Of a stretch of DNA of 64,000 bases, positions 27,133 to 36,370 are shown piece after piece. The stretch lies in NCBI RefSeq assembly GCF_010725725.1, contig NZ_AP022599.1:992001-1056000 (forward strand), read 5' to 3'. The position numbers and the translations under genes are program-made. The notes under the pieces were generated by a model. It had not been told where the DNA came from, did not search any database, and worked only from the letters and a program-made list of their open reading frames with translations. Position 1 is the first letter of the stretch. The number at the start of each line of letters is the position of its first letter. Source of the DNA: Mycolicibacterium pulveris (lineage in GTDB: Bacteria > Actinomycetota > Actinomycetes > Mycobacteriales > Mycobacteriaceae).

Positions 27133-27480
27133 GATCACTCCATTCTCAATTTCAGGAAGCAGCGGCCCGGCCCCCGACCGCTCCTGAAACGTCGCGCCGG
27201 TGGCGGCAATGGACCGCCCTGCGCGCAGCATCCGTGCTTCCACCGGGGATGGTTCCTCTAGAGGCGCGGGCTAAACGACAATTGCCGCAAGAATTTTCGT
27301 TTCCGTAAGCACGCCGAGCTGACCTAGTTAGCTCTGGGGACCACAAGTTGCCGAGTCGTCGCACAAGGGGGGGTGATTAGACAGTCACATCACGGTTCAC
27401 CGAGGCCCGTGAAGAGGCCCGTGAAATTTTTGCGTCGCTGGGGCCGGAGAGCGGCGCGCGGCGGCGACCCCCAGACGACG
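27133..27480. other. gene-free region upstream of the secreted-protein gene
   Basis: About 350 bp with no convincing gene on either strand; the short open frames here lack family features. It must contain the promoter and leader of the secreted-protein gene to its left. It holds a 12-bp tandem duplication (27402-27425) and a run of seven or more G near 27366-27372. Confidence 0.6.
27402..27425. repeat. 12-bp perfect tandem duplication
   Basis: GAGGCCCGTGAA is present twice head to tail (27402-27413 and 27414-27425). It lies in the gene-free stretch between the two secreted-protein genes. Confidence 0.85.
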
Positions 27481-27516
27481 CACCGCCCGTGTCCGAGGCG
27501 ACGGACACGGGCGGTG
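27481..27516 (-). terminator. hairpin terminator after the small secreted protein
   Basis: Perfect 14-bp arms CACCGCCCGTGTCC and GGACACGGGCGGTG with an 8-nt loop, 12 bp beyond the stop of the gene to its right. Very stable and without a U-tract. Confidence 0.75.
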
Positions 27517-27528
27517 GACGCTATCTGG

Positions 27529-27966
27529 TTAGTTCTGGCCCTCAGCGGGCTGCTCGGCCGCGGGAGCCTCCGCAGCGGGGACCTCTGCGGCGCCCGGGGC
27601 GGACTCAGCCTGGCCCGGGGTGCTCTCGGTCTGTCCCGGCGCGTTCTCGGACTGTCCCGGACCACCACGTTGGATGTTGACCGAGCCGAGGTTGTTCGTG
27701 CAGACGACCTGCTCATCGCCATTGGTCACCACCGACTCGACCACCGAGTTCACCTGCGAGACCTCGACGTCACACAGCGCGGCAGCGATCTGCGCCGCGT
27801 CGGTCACGCTGACGTCCTCGAGGACACCGGCGGTTCCGATCGCCACGTTGACCCGGTCGGTCTGGGTGGCGTCGGGCTGCGCGGTGGCGACGCCCAACCC
27901 GGCAGTGAACAGCAGTGAACCGCCCATCAGGGCGCCAGCAGCAGCGTTCTTCACGACTTTCCTCAT
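27529..27966 (-). CDS. small secreted protein with C-terminal PGQxES repeats
   Basis: A 145-residue exported protein with the signal peptide MRKVVKNAAAGALMGGSLLF, cleaved near GVATAQPDA. The mature core (about 32-100) contains two Cys (AALCDVEVS and QVVCTNNLG), probably a disulfide. The C-terminal third is disordered and acidic, with degenerate repeats GPGQSENAPGQTESTPGQAESAPG split by single residues, then PAAEAPAAEQPAEGQN. No family function is recognised. It has its own hairpin terminator downstream and lies between the rplM-rpsI operon and the other secreted gene. Confidence 0.75.
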   Translation of the reverse strand: MRKVVKNAAAGALMGGSLLFTAGLGVATAQPDATQTDRVNVAIGTAGVLEDVSVTDAAQIAAALCDVEVSQVNSVVESVVTNGDEQVVCTNNLGSVNIQRGGPGQSENAPGQTESTPGQAESAPGAAEVPAAEAPAAEQPAEGQN

Positions 27967-28151
27967 TCAATGCTCCTTTTCAGTCAGGAAACGACGATCC
28001 GGTCCCCCAACGAGCTGACTGACTCGTACCGGTGGCAGAGCGGCCGCCACGCACGAAGCGCCGTCGCCTCCGACGCCTGTGTATTCACGGTCAACCCACA
28101 ATTCAAACCAAAATCTAACAATTCATCAGTTTTCGCAGGTCAACGCCATAA

Positions 28152-28188
28152 AAAACCGCCGGGCACGCAATGCGTACCCGGCGGTTTT
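28152..28188 (-). terminator. intrinsic terminator of the rplM-rpsI operon
   Basis: Arms AAAACCGCCGGG and CCCGGCGGTTTT with further pairing inside (CGCA with TGCG). On the minus strand a run of six T follows the stem, so this is a classical Rho-independent terminator, 16 bp beyond the rpsI stop. Confidence 0.9.
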
Positions 28189-28203
28189 CGCCGACGAATT
28201 CGG

Positions 28204-28680
28204 TCAGCGCTTGCTGTACTGAGGCGCCTTGCGGGCCTTCTTGAGCCCGTACTTCTTGCGCTCGATCTCCCGCGGATCACGGGTCAGGAAGCCGGCCTTC
28301 TTCAACGCCGGCCGGTCCTCGGGCTGCACCAGGATCAGCGCCCGTGCGATGGCCAGCCGCAGCGCACCGGCCTGACCGGACGGGCCGCCGCCGTCGAGGT
28401 GGGCGTAGACGTCGAAGCTCTCCAGCCGATCCACGGTCACCAGCGGAGCCTTGATGAGCTGCTGATGCACCCTGTTCGGGAAGTAGTTCTCGAGGCTGCG
28501 CCCGTCGAGGTGGAACTGCCCGGTGCCGGGCACCAGCCGCACTCGCACCACGGCCTCCTTGCGGCGGCCGACGGCTTGCACGGGGCGGTCGAACACCACG
28601 GGCTCACGCGGCGCCTCGGTCTCGGCCGCGGCGGTGGTGTCGGAGTCGGTGTCGGGGGTCGTCTCAACTGGCTGGGTCAC
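28204..28680 (-). CDS. rpsI: 30S ribosomal protein S9
   Basis: A 158-residue S9 with a Thr/Glu-rich N-terminal extension of about 30 residues typical of actinobacteria, followed by the conserved [39 protein letters not shown] and the invariant tail [20 protein letters not shown] ending YSKR. Its C-terminal residues reach the tRNA in the P site. The GTG at 28680 overlaps the rplM stop (GTGA), coupling it to L13. Confidence 0.98.
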   Translation of the reverse strand: MTQPVETTPDTDSDTTAAAETEAPREPVVFDRPVQAVGRRKEAVVRVRLVPGTGQFHLDGRSLENYFPNRVHQQLIKAPLVTVDRLESFDVYAHLDGGGPSGQAGALRLAIARALILVQPEDRPALKKAGFLTRDPREIERKKYGLKKARKAPQYSKR

Positions 28681-29120
28681 TGGGCCACCTGCTTGATCTC
28701 GTACGGAATCGGCTGCTGGGCGGCGTGCGGATGATCCGGGCCGACGTAGACACGCAGCTTCTTCTTGACCTGGCGGCCCAACTTGGTGTGGGGGATCATG
28801 CCGAGGATCGCGTTCTCGACGACGCGATCCGCGTGCCTTTCCATCTCGTCACCGAGCGACCGCTTGCGCAGACCACCGGGATAACCCGAGTGGCGGTAGA
28901 AAAACGTGCGGTCGGCCTTGTTGCCGCTGATCGCGATCTTCTCGGCGTTGACGATGATGACGAAGTCGCCACCGTCGACATTCGGCGTGTACGTCGGCTT
29001 GTGCTTGCCGCGCAGCAGATTCGCTGCCGCGACGGCGAGCCGGCCGAGCACCACGTCGGTGGCGTCGATGACGTACCACTGCCGCGTGGTGTCACCCGCC
29101 TTCGGCGTGTACGTAGGCAC
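28677..29120 (-). CDS. rplM: 50S ribosomal protein L13
   Basis: A 147-residue L13, an early-assembly protein of the large subunit. It begins [20 protein letters not shown] and has [40 protein letters not shown] and [22 protein letters not shown]. Normal length. First gene of rplM-rpsI. Its promoter must lie in the 29124-29279 interval, between it and the ESX-4 terminator. Confidence 0.98.
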   Translation of the reverse strand: MPTYTPKAGDTTRQWYVIDATDVVLGRLAVAAANLLRGKHKPTYTPNVDGGDFVIIVNAEKIAISGNKADRTFFYRHSGYPGGLRKRSLGDEMERHADRVVENAILGMIPHTKLGRQVKKKLRVYVGPDHPHAAQQPIPYEIKQVAQ

Positions 29121-29279
29121 AGCGCATACCTCTCTTCTCGGGTTTCCTGGTGCCGGTCAGGGCGGTTGCGGGCGGTGAACCCTCGGCGACCGACATTGAC
29201 CCGAGGCCCGGCGTTCCGCACGCCAACGAGGCAGCTTACCTGCGTGCGTCCTCGCAGGTCAAAAAGCGCTCCGGGGCGA

Positions 29280-29323
29280 CTGTGCGGCCCCGATCGGCTC
29301 CCCTCCGATTCGGGGCCGCACAG
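29280..29323 (-). terminator. hairpin at the end of the ESX-4 minus-strand operon
   Basis: Perfect 14-bp arms CTGTGCGGCCCCGA and TCGGGGCCGCACAG, extended by an inner TCGG/CCGA pair, with a small C-rich loop. It lies 14 bp beyond the esxT stop and isolates ESX-4 transcription from rplM-rpsI. No strong U-tract. Confidence 0.8.
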
Positions 29324-29337
29324 AGTCTTGCACGGGC

Positions 29338-29634
29338 TCAGCCGCCCCAGGCCGCCGCGGCGCGGCGGTCGGTGGCCGCGACGTCGTCCGCGCCGTCGCG
29401 GACCGCGTTGCCCAGCCGGTACAGGATGTCGTTGAGTGCTCCCGCCGCCTGCTCCCAACGGGCCTGCTCGACGCGGTAGGCCTGCGCGGCCTCGCGGGTC
29501 CAGACCTCCTGCAGCGGGGCGATCTGTGCCCGCAGGTCGTCGAGCGCGGCGTTCAGCCGCGCCGAGGTGGCGTGGATCTGCTGCCGGACGGTGTACTCGA
29601 TCTCACCGAAGTTGTACGAAAGCGCGTTCGCCAT
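29338..29634 (-). CDS. esxT: ESX-4 WXG100-family protein EsxT
   Basis: A 98-residue WXG100-type helical hairpin protein and partner of EsxU in ESX-4. It starts MANALSYNFGEIEYTVRQQIHATSARLNAALDD without exceeding the typical length (about 100 residues in M. tuberculosis EsxT). The turn reads LQEVWTREAAQAY, so the Trp is kept but the Gly of WXG is Arg. The C-terminus runs YRLGNAVRDGADDVAATDRR. It lies 10 bp downstream of esxU, as in the standard Rv3445c-Rv3444c order. Confidence 0.93.
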   Translation of the reverse strand: MANALSYNFGEIEYTVRQQIHATSARLNAALDDLRAQIAPLQEVWTREAAQAYRVEQARWEQAAGALNDILYRLGNAVRDGADDVAATDRRAAAAWGG

Positions 29635-29644
29635 CGCCGCCCCC

Positions 29645-29968
29645 TCACAGTTCCGTGCCGACGGCGCCGAGCCGCTGCGAATGACTTTCGCCGGCCTCCA
29701 ACAGCGTCTGGCGGTTCTGCCGGATGGTCTCGGCGATCCGCGCGAGCGCGGTGTGCAGCTTCAGCGATTCCGTGTTCCACCGGTCCACCACCTCCCGGAA
29801 CCGGGTGGCGGCGACGCCTCCCCACACCGACGGCGGCACGCTGCTCATCTGTCCGATGAACCCCTGCAGAAACGCCCGGATCTCGTCGTTGCGCGCATCG
29901 GTCTTGTCGGCGACGGCGGCCATCAGGTCGAAATCGGTGTTGAGCGAGCCGCCTGCGGGTGTCGTCAT
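29645..29968 (-). CDS. esxU: ESX-4 WXG100-family protein EsxU
   Basis: A 107-residue WXG100 protein with a clean WXG turn ([15 protein letters not shown]) between two long helices. It is predicted to form a heterodimer with EsxT and to be exported by, or required for, ESX-4. ATG at 29968. It follows the Rv3446c-type gene after 77 bp. Confidence 0.93.
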   Translation of the reverse strand: MTTPAGGSLNTDFDLMAAVADKTDARNDEIRAFLQGFIGQMSSVPPSVWGGVAATRFREVVDRWNTESLKLHTALARIAETIRQNRQTLLEAGESHSQRLGAVGTEL

Positions 29969-30045
29969 GGGCTTCCTTTCGTCGTGCGGTTATGAAGTTG
30001 GACGCGCGGGCCGCCCGGTTGGTTCCATCGCCGACGCACTTTTGT

Positions 30046-31215
30046 TCACCGCACCGCGTGCGCCGACCGGATCGCCTGGTCGCAGATCTCACGCACCAGC
30101 TGTTCGCCGCCGACCGCGCTCTGGCAGCCGATGGCGATGCGGACGGCACCGTCGACCAACACGGTCCAGGTCACCGTGTGCTGCGACCGCACCTCCCGAT
30201 AAGTCACCACGTCGCGACCTGCTCGGTGATCGGCAGCGGTGAAATCGACGAACGTGCCGTCGTTTTCACTGTCGAGGGCCGCCCGCAGCGAGTCCGCCAC
30301 GACCGTCAGGCCGTCGTCGGGGCCGCCGGTCGACTGCGTGAGGTGCAGGGCGACGGCGGCGTGCGACGGCGACGTGAGCTGGACACGGGCTGATCCCGGC
30401 CCCGACGTCACGTGCTGCACCGGCCAGTCGGCGGGCACCACCATGCCGACCCGGCCCTCCACCAACAGCGTCGTCGGCGTCGCCTCGCCGGCTGAGCCGC
30501 CGTGTACCGCGAATCCGCCGACCGTTATCGCAGCCGCCGATACCGCGCCGACGACAGCCGCCGCCACGGCGGGGTTTCGTCGCCGCGCCTCGACGCACGG
30601 GGTACTCTCGTGGCTCCGTCGTGACCGCAACGCCGCCCGCCGCACCGCGGCCTCGTCGGCAATGACTACTTCGATTCCGTTGCCACGCAACCGATCAGCG
30701 ATCACGGCGGCCGTTTGGTCGGAACCCGCGACACCGGCTGGTGCGTCGATGAGCGCGACGGGTGCGTCGCCGACGCTGGCGACGACTGCTTCTGCGGTCA
30801 TGGTCGCGTCGCCCTGGCGGGCGATGACGGTCGCGCGGGCGGTGGCGGGTGTGACGACAACGAAGTCGTCTGTCAGCTCGACAACGGTGGTGCGTCGCGG
30901 GGCGGCGAGCTGGCAGAGCAGCGCGGTGCGGTGCAGGAGCACGACGGTGTCCGCCACCGCCTGCGCCGCCTCTTGCACGCGGTCCGTGCGCGAGGGCGGC
31001 CACCACGTCGGGCAGACCACGACCAGCGTGTCATGTTCGTCCCCGGCGGCAACCTCTATCACGTCCTGCCACAGGTCCTGTACCGATACGGGCCGCTCGC
31101 CCAGCAGCGCGATGTTGTCGTCGATGCACTCCAGTGCGGTCGAAACCAACTCGACCGGAAGCTGATTGGCGCCGCTGACGGTGGCGGGACCGACTTCGAC
31201 AACGGTCTCGGTCAC
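30046..31215 (-). CDS. type VII secretion-associated protein, Rv3446c family
   Basis: A 389-residue protein found only in ESX-4 loci. An N-terminal soluble domain of about 200 residues (with LVVVCPTWWPPSRTDRV) precedes a basic stretch (RRSHESTPCVEARRRN), one transmembrane helix at about 217-238 (AVAAAVVGAVSAAAITVGGF) and a C-terminal extracytoplasmic domain (about 240-389) that defines the family (VEGRVGMVVPADWPVQHVTSG, then SQHTVTWTVLVDGAVRIAIGCQS). The GTG start overlaps the eccC4 stop as GTGA. Its role in ESX-4 is not established; the topology suggests a regulatory or assembly factor. Confidence 0.9.
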   Translation of the reverse strand: MTETVVEVGPATVSGANQLPVELVSTALECIDDNIALLGERPVSVQDLWQDVIEVAAGDEHDTLVVVCPTWWPPSRTDRVQEAAQAVADTVVLLHRTALLCQLAAPRRTTVVELTDDFVVVTPATARATVIARQGDATMTAEAVVASVGDAPVALIDAPAGVAGSDQTAAVIADRLRGNGIEVVIADEAAVRRAALRSRRSHESTPCVEARRRNPAVAAAVVGAVSAAAITVGGFAVHGGSAGEATPTTLLVEGRVGMVVPADWPVQHVTSGPGSARVQLTSPSHAAVALHLTQSTGGPDDGLTVVADSLRAALDSENDGTFVDFTAADHRAGRDVVTYREVRSQHTVTWTVLVDGAVRIAIGCQSAVGGEQLVREICDQAIRSAHAVR

Positions 31216-34200
31216 GGCGGGTCGACCCAGGCGACCTGGATGAGCTCATGGGCGTCGCCCCGGGTGACCAGCGTTCCCCTGCCGGGCGGCAGCGGCGCCG
31301 GCCGGACCGCGCCCAGCAGCACGCCCTCCTCGGGATCCGCGCTCAGCATCAGCCCGGTGCAGCCCGGCTCTCGCAGCCGGGCCAGCACGGGGTCGAACAT
31401 CGCCCGGGCGGCACCGCTGGACCGTCGCGCGACAACGACATGGAGGCCGAGATCCTTGGCGTACGGCAGGAAGTCGGCAAGCGGTGTCAACGGGTTACCC
31501 GTCGAGGTGGCGACAAGGTCGTAGTCGTCGACGACGACATAGATGCGCGGACCCGACCACCACGACCTGTTGCGCAACTGCTGCTGTGTGACGTTCTCCC
31601 CCGGCATCCGGTCCTCCAATCGGGTCAGAAGCGAGCGCAACCGCGATGTCAGCGCGGCCGGCGACGCGGCGTAGCCGGCGAGGTGTTCGGATTCCACGAC
31701 ACCGAGCAGCGCGCGGCGGAAGTCGACGATCTCGATCTGTGCTTGCTCGGGGTCTGCGCCGCTGAGGATCTGGTGGCACAGCAGCCGCAGCACCGACGTC
31801 TTACCCGACTCCGCCTCCCCGAGCACCAGCAGATGCGGCTGCGCCGCGAGATCAATTGTCACGGGCTGCAATTCCCGCTCGCCCACGCCGATGATAAGGT
31901 GCGGGACGACCGGTGGCACGATGCTGCGCGCGACGACGTCGGACAGCTCGACACGGCCGGGCAGCAGTTCGACCACAGGTGCGCGCGGACCTTCACAGCG
32001 GTCCTGCAGGCGGCTGACCTCGGCGGCGACCGCCTCTCCGAGATCGTCGGTCATCGCGCGACCGTCGAACCGGGGCAACGCGACCAGCATCTCCCGGCCG
32101 CCCGCGGTGACGCCCCGTCCCGGCCCGGCGGTACCGAGTTGGCGAGCACGCTTGCGGTCCATCTCCGATTCGGCCGGTTCCCCGAGCCGCAATTCGATGC
32201 GCGTCGCGATCTGATCCTTCAACGCGGGCCGCAGCTCCGCCCACCGCGAGGCGGTCACGACGACATGCACGCCGTAGGAAAGGCCTTGTGCGGCAAGAGC
32301 GGTGATCGGGGCCTCGAGGCCGTCGAACTCCTCACGCAGCGCGGCCCACCCATCCACGACCAAGAACACGTCGCCGTACGGATCGTCCCGAACGGTTGGA
32401 TCGCCGGCGGTGCGCCGCGCCCGGTAGTCGGCCACCGAATCGATGCCCAACCGGGTGAACCGTTCCTCCCTGGCGCGGACGACGGACTCCATGACCGCGA
32501 CCGTGCGGCGGCACAGCGCGACGTCTCGTCGGCCCGCCACCGCGCCCACGTGGGGCAGATCGCGCAGTGACGACAGGGAGCCGCCGCCGAAATCCAGACA
32601 GTAGAAACCGACTTCAGACGGGTCGTTCGCCTCAGCGAGTGCCAGGATCATCGTGCGCAGGGCCGTCGACTTGCCGGATCGGGGGGCACCGACGATCGCG
32701 ACATTGCCCGCGGCACCGGACACGTCGACGGTCAACATGTCGTTGCGTTGTTCAAAAGGATTATCCACCAGTCCGATCGGTGCCTTGAGCCGGCAGTCAC
32801 CGTTGGGCACCAGCATGTCGAGCGTCGGCGAGACGACCAACGGTGGCAGCCACACCTGATGTGCCGCGGTTCCGCGTCCGGCCAGCCGGTCCAGCACCGT
32901 CTCGAGCACCGTGCGTCCATGGCGTCGGGTCTCGGCCGTCTTGACGGGGGCGGAGCGGGGCGTGGGCGCGGCGGTGAATACGCTCGGGGCCAATGGTTCC
33001 CCATCGTCGACGTCGGCCGCGGACTGCTCGGCGACACCCGACACGAACGCGGTCTGAAACCGGGTCAAATCCCCTGAGGCGGTCTTGAGATACGCCGCGC
33101 CGGGTAGGCTCGGCAGGTGGTAGGCGTCGGGAATCCCGAGCACGACGCGAGATTCGGCGGCGGAGAATGTCTTGAGGCAGACCCGATAGGAAAGGTGGGT
33201 CTCCAGCCCTCGCAACCTACCCTCGTCGAGGCGCTGGCTGGCCAGCAGCAGGTGCATGCCCAGCGAGCGGCCGAGCCGACCGATCGCCACGAACAGCTCG
33301 GCGAAATCCGGGTGCTGGCTTAACAACTCGGAGAACTCGTCGACGACGATGAACAGGGCGGGCAACGCGGGAAGGGGCGCGCCGTCGGCCCGGGCACGCT
33401 CGTAGTCGGCGACGTTCGCGAACCCGCCCGCCGCCCGCAGCAACTCCTGCCGACGGTGCATCTCTCCGGCGAGCGCGTCGCTCATTCGGCTGACGAGGTG
33501 CGCCTCCTCGGAGAGGTTGGTGATGATCGCGGCGACGTGCCGTACCCGGTGCATTCCGAGAAACGTTGCGCCGCCCTTGAAATCGATCAGCGCGAGGTTC
33601 AGCGCCTCGGGCGGGTGGGCCGCGACCATCCCCAGCACCAGGGTGCGCAAGAACTCCGACTTTCCTGACCCGGTCGCACCCACGCACAGCCCGTGTGGGC
33701 CCATCCCGTGCTGCGCGGCCTCGTTGATGTCGAGGTGCACCGCCGACCCGTCCTCGGCGATGCCGATGGGAACCGGTTTCAGACGCCTGCCGCGGGTGGA
33801 GGCCCATTGCCGTTCGGGGTCGATGCGACTCGGATCGTCGATGCCCATCAGCTCCAGCCAGCCGCGGGCCGGGTCCGAGTGGGGCGCACGGTCGGATGCT
33901 GGGCCGAGGCGGTACCGCGTCAGCCGTCGCGCACACACGATCGCCTGGCTACGTGACAGCGCGTCAGGATGCGCGAGGTCGTCGATGTGCAGACACAGCC
34001 CATCCACGTTCGCGGCCAGGCCTACGCCGACCTCGATGACGGTGGCCTTGCCGTCGAGTCCTATCTGCTCGGAAGCCGTTGCGCCGTCGACGATCACCAC
34101 GGACCACGAAGGGCATGGGCGATGCTCGCAGTGCGGCAGCCATTTGAGCCACTCCCACTCGGCGCGGGTGTCGGGGCCGACCGCCGCGGCTATCGCGAGA

Positions 34201-34922
34201 TGGTCGGGAGCATGGGCGACCGCGAGCCCGCAGATCATCGCGCGAATCAGCGCACGAGCGGCGTCGACGTCACCCTCAACGCTCACCACTGGGTGCCCGT
34301 TCAGTTCGACGACGACCGGCGCGCCGGTGATTGTCGTGCGCTGACGGATCATTCGGCGCATCGCGTCGACGGTGACGGGATCGTGCTGTTCTGAGGATCC
34401 CAGGGCAGGCGCCACCAGCGTGGTGCACAGCGGTTGCTCGCCGACCCCGACCCGGACGAGGCCGAAGTCGGCGTCCTCGGGTCTGCGCTCCCACATCCGC
34501 GGGCCGCCGACGAGTGTCCACAGCGTGTCCGGGGCCGGATGACTCCACCACAGCGACCGGTGCTGATCCGCGGCCGCCTGCGCGATCGCGACCTCGAGCG
34601 TGTCGAGGTATCGCAGATAGCTTTCCCGATCCCGGGTGATCTCGGCGGAACGGTTCGCGCCGCGCCCACCGTAGGCTACCGTGCCGAGCACCGAAACCAG
34701 CATCATCACCGGGAAGAACAAGAACATCGGGCTGCGCCCACCGACGCCGGATTTGAAATAGAAGACCATCATCCCGACAGCGGCCACCAGCAGGGCAAGC
34801 GGCATCAGGCGGGCAAGCGGGTTGGGCGGCGCCGCCTTGGGTACCTGCGGCGGCGCGTCGATAACCAGATCGCCGGATGCCACCGGGGGCACCGCAAGCC
34901 GCGTTTCGCGAAGAAACTCCAT
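31212..34922 (-). CDS. eccC4: ESX-4 FtsK/SpoIIIE-type ATPase EccC4
   Basis: A 1236-residue single-chain EccC, the motor and substrate receptor of the secretion channel. Two N-terminal transmembrane helices (LMPLALLVAAVGMMVFYF and MFLFFPVMMLVSVLGTVAYG) precede three ATPase domains. Walker A motifs are VGATGSGKSEFL (near residue 410), VGAPRSGKSTAL (near 742) and LGEAESGKTSVL (near 1035). Walker B is full in domain 1 (LFIVVDEFSELL), lacks the Glu in domain 2 (FLVVDGWAALR) and is DD in domain 3 (YVVVDDYDLVA). Domain 1 is therefore the likely active ATPase, with 2 and 3 acting in substrate binding and control. The gene is divergent from eccD4 across 119 bp. Confidence 0.97.
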   Translation of the reverse strand: MEFLRETRLAVPPVASGDLVIDAPPQVPKAAPPNPLARLMPLALLVAAVGMMVFYFKSGVGGRSPMFLFFPVMMLVSVLGTVAYGGRGANRSAEITRDRESYLRYLDTLEVAIAQAAADQHRSLWWSHPAPDTLWTLVGGPRMWERRPEDADFGLVRVGVGEQPLCTTLVAPALGSSEQHDPVTVDAMRRMIRQRTTITGAPVVVELNGHPVVSVEGDVDAARALIRAMICGLAVAHAPDHLAIAAAVGPDTRAEWEWLKWLPHCEHRPCPSWSVVIVDGATASEQIGLDGKATVIEVGVGLAANVDGLCLHIDDLAHPDALSRSQAIVCARRLTRYRLGPASDRAPHSDPARGWLELMGIDDPSRIDPERQWASTRGRRLKPVPIGIAEDGSAVHLDINEAAQHGMGPHGLCVGATGSGKSEFLRTLVLGMVAAHPPEALNLALIDFKGGATFLGMHRVRHVAAIITNLSEEAHLVSRMSDALAGEMHRRQELLRAAGGFANVADYERARADGAPLPALPALFIVVDEFSELLSQHPDFAELFVAIGRLGRSLGMHLLLASQRLDEGRLRGLETHLSYRVCLKTFSAAESRVVLGIPDAYHLPSLPGAAYLKTASGDLTRFQTAFVSGVAEQSAADVDDGEPLAPSVFTAAPTPRSAPVKTAETRRHGRTVLETVLDRLAGRGTAAHQVWLPPLVVSPTLDMLVPNGDCRLKAPIGLVDNPFEQRNDMLTVDVSGAAGNVAIVGAPRSGKSTALRTMILALAEANDPSEVGFYCLDFGGGSLSSLRDLPHVGAVAGRRDVALCRRTVAVMESVVRAREERFTRLGIDSVADYRARRTAGDPTVRDDPYGDVFLVVDGWAALREEFDGLEAPITALAAQGLSYGVHVVVTASRWAELRPALKDQIATRIELRLGEPAESEMDRKRARQLGTAGPGRGVTAGGREMLVALPRFDGRAMTDDLGEAVAAEVSRLQDRCEGPRAPVVELLPGRVELSDVVARSIVPPVVPHLIIGVGERELQPVTIDLAAQPHLLVLGEAESGKTSVLRLLCHQILSGADPEQAQIEIVDFRRALLGVVESEHLAGYAASPAALTSRLRSLLTRLEDRMPGENVTQQQLRNRSWWSGPRIYVVVDDYDLVATSTGNPLTPLADFLPYAKDLGLHVVVARRSSGAARAMFDPVLARLREPGCTGLMLSADPEEGVLLGAVRPAPLPPGRGTLVTRGDAHELIQVAWVDPP

Positions 34923-35041
34923 CGAATATTGGACGTCGCGCCCGCCGCCTCGGTTCCATCCCCAACCCGAGAAATTGCCGCGCGGGCGATCCCCTGGCCG
35001 GGGTTACGGTGACGGTATGGGTCGGAGCTACGGGGGATGCG

Positions 35042-36370
35042 ATGCGAAATGGGCTGTGCCGACTGACCGTTGAGCATCAACGCGACGACGGCTGTCACGA
35101 GGTCGACCTCGCGTTGCCGCGCGACATCCACCTGTGCCAGCTGATGCCGTCGATCGTGGAGCTGACGCACGGCGCGATCGCGCCGGAGGTCGGTGTCCGT
35201 TGGCGGCTTGTGCGGATCGGCGGTGTCTCGCTCGACGAGTTTATGACGCTGGAACAGAACGGAATTGACGACGGCGCGATGCTGCTGCTCACGACGGTCG
35301 CACCACCGGAGCCGGTGTGGTCTCCGGGTGATTTCGGCCGGCTGACCGCGCAGCTCACCGATACCGACGATGCGTCGGCGCTGCTGCCTGTCACCGGTGC
35401 TTTGACCGCGGCAACGGTGGCGGCCGCGGCGCTCGGATGGGCCGAGGCCCCGACGACTGCGCGCTTGGTGACGGCCCTCGGCGTGGCCGCCGTCACGACG
35501 GCGGCTGCGGTAGTGAGCGACCGGGCGTACCCCGACGGCCCGATGGCATCGGCATTGAGCGTGGTGGCGGTGATGTTCGTCGCCGCAGCGGGATTCATCG
35601 CGGTTCCTGGCGGGCCGGCCACTCCTCACGTCCTGTTGTCCTCGGCGTCAGCGCTGGCGATGACGATGGCGCTACTGCGCCTGACCCGATGTGCGACGGT
35701 GTGGTTGACGGCGATCGCATCGGCTGCCGCATTGACCGCCTCGGCGGCGGGGGCCGGGTCGGGGTGGCATCTTCCGCCGGCCACGGTCGGAACCCTGCTC
35801 GCCGCCTTATCGCTCGCGGCATTGGCGGTGGCGCCCCGTCTTTCGATGCTGGCGGCCGGCGTCGGGCCTCCGCCGCCGGGCTCCGACGACCTGCCCGTCG
35901 GCGACGCCGGGGTGACACATGCTCACCGAGTGTTGACGGGGCTGGTCGTGGGCGCCTCGACGGCCGCGACGCTGGGTTGCGCGACGGTCACGTTCGCCGC
36001 GGTGGCCGGTCATACGGCGAAGCTGAACACCGCCCTGTTTGTCGGGATCATGGCCGCCGTGCTCCTACTGCGGACGCGCGTCCACGTCGATCCGGCCCGT
36101 CGCACTGCACTCGGAGTCGGGGGAATCGTGTCGGCGGTGGCGTGTTTCGTGATCGCCGCTGCCGCGATGCCCGGTCAGTTGCACTGGTTCAGCCTGCTGG
36201 CCACCGCCGCGGGCGCGGCGGGGTTGAGTCGGCTGATCGGGCTGTCCGTCGGTCCCGTGTTGCAGCGGGTTGTCGAGGTCGCCGAGTACGTCGCTGCGGC
36301 AGCCGTTGTGCCGCTGGCCTGCTGGGTCGCCGGTGTCTACGGTGTTGTCCGCGCCATTGGCTTGTCATGA
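35042..36370 (+). CDS. eccD4: ESX-4 membrane channel component EccD4
   Basis: A 442-residue EccD with an N-terminal ubiquitin-like (YukD) domain of about 90 residues (RLTVEHQRDDGCHEVDLAL and following) and about eleven transmembrane helices making the core of the ESX-4 inner-membrane complex. The ATG at 35042, with GGGGG six bases before it, is used rather than the 55-codon in-frame extension, which overlaps the eccC4 promoter and start. Its stop overlaps the mycP4 start as ATGA, so the two proteins are translationally coupled. Confidence 0.95.
   Translation: MRNGLCRLTVEHQRDDGCHEVDLALPRDIHLCQLMPSIVELTHGAIAPEVGVRWRLVRIGGVSLDEFMTLEQNGIDDGAMLLLTTVAPPEPVWSPGDFGRLTAQLTDTDDASALLPVTGALTAATVAAAALGWAEAPTTARLVTALGVAAVTTAAAVVSDRAYPDGPMASALSVVAVMFVAAAGFIAVPGGPATPHVLLSSASALAMTMALLRLTRCATVWLTAIASAAALTASAAGAGSGWHLPPATVGTLLAALSLAALAVAPRLSMLAAGVGPPPPGSDDLPVGDAGVTHAHRVLTGLVVGASTAATLGCATVTFAAVAGHTAKLNTALFVGIMAAVLLLRTRVHVDPARRTALGVGGIVSAVACFVIAAAAMPGQLHWFSLLATAAGAAGLSRLIGLSVGPVLQRVVEVAEYVAAAAVVPLACWVAGVYGVVRAIGLS

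Noticed and set aside
35437..36366. N-terminal extension of the mycosin frame
   Set aside because: Overlaps eccD4 in another frame; the signal peptide starting at 36367 and the ATGA overlap define the true start.
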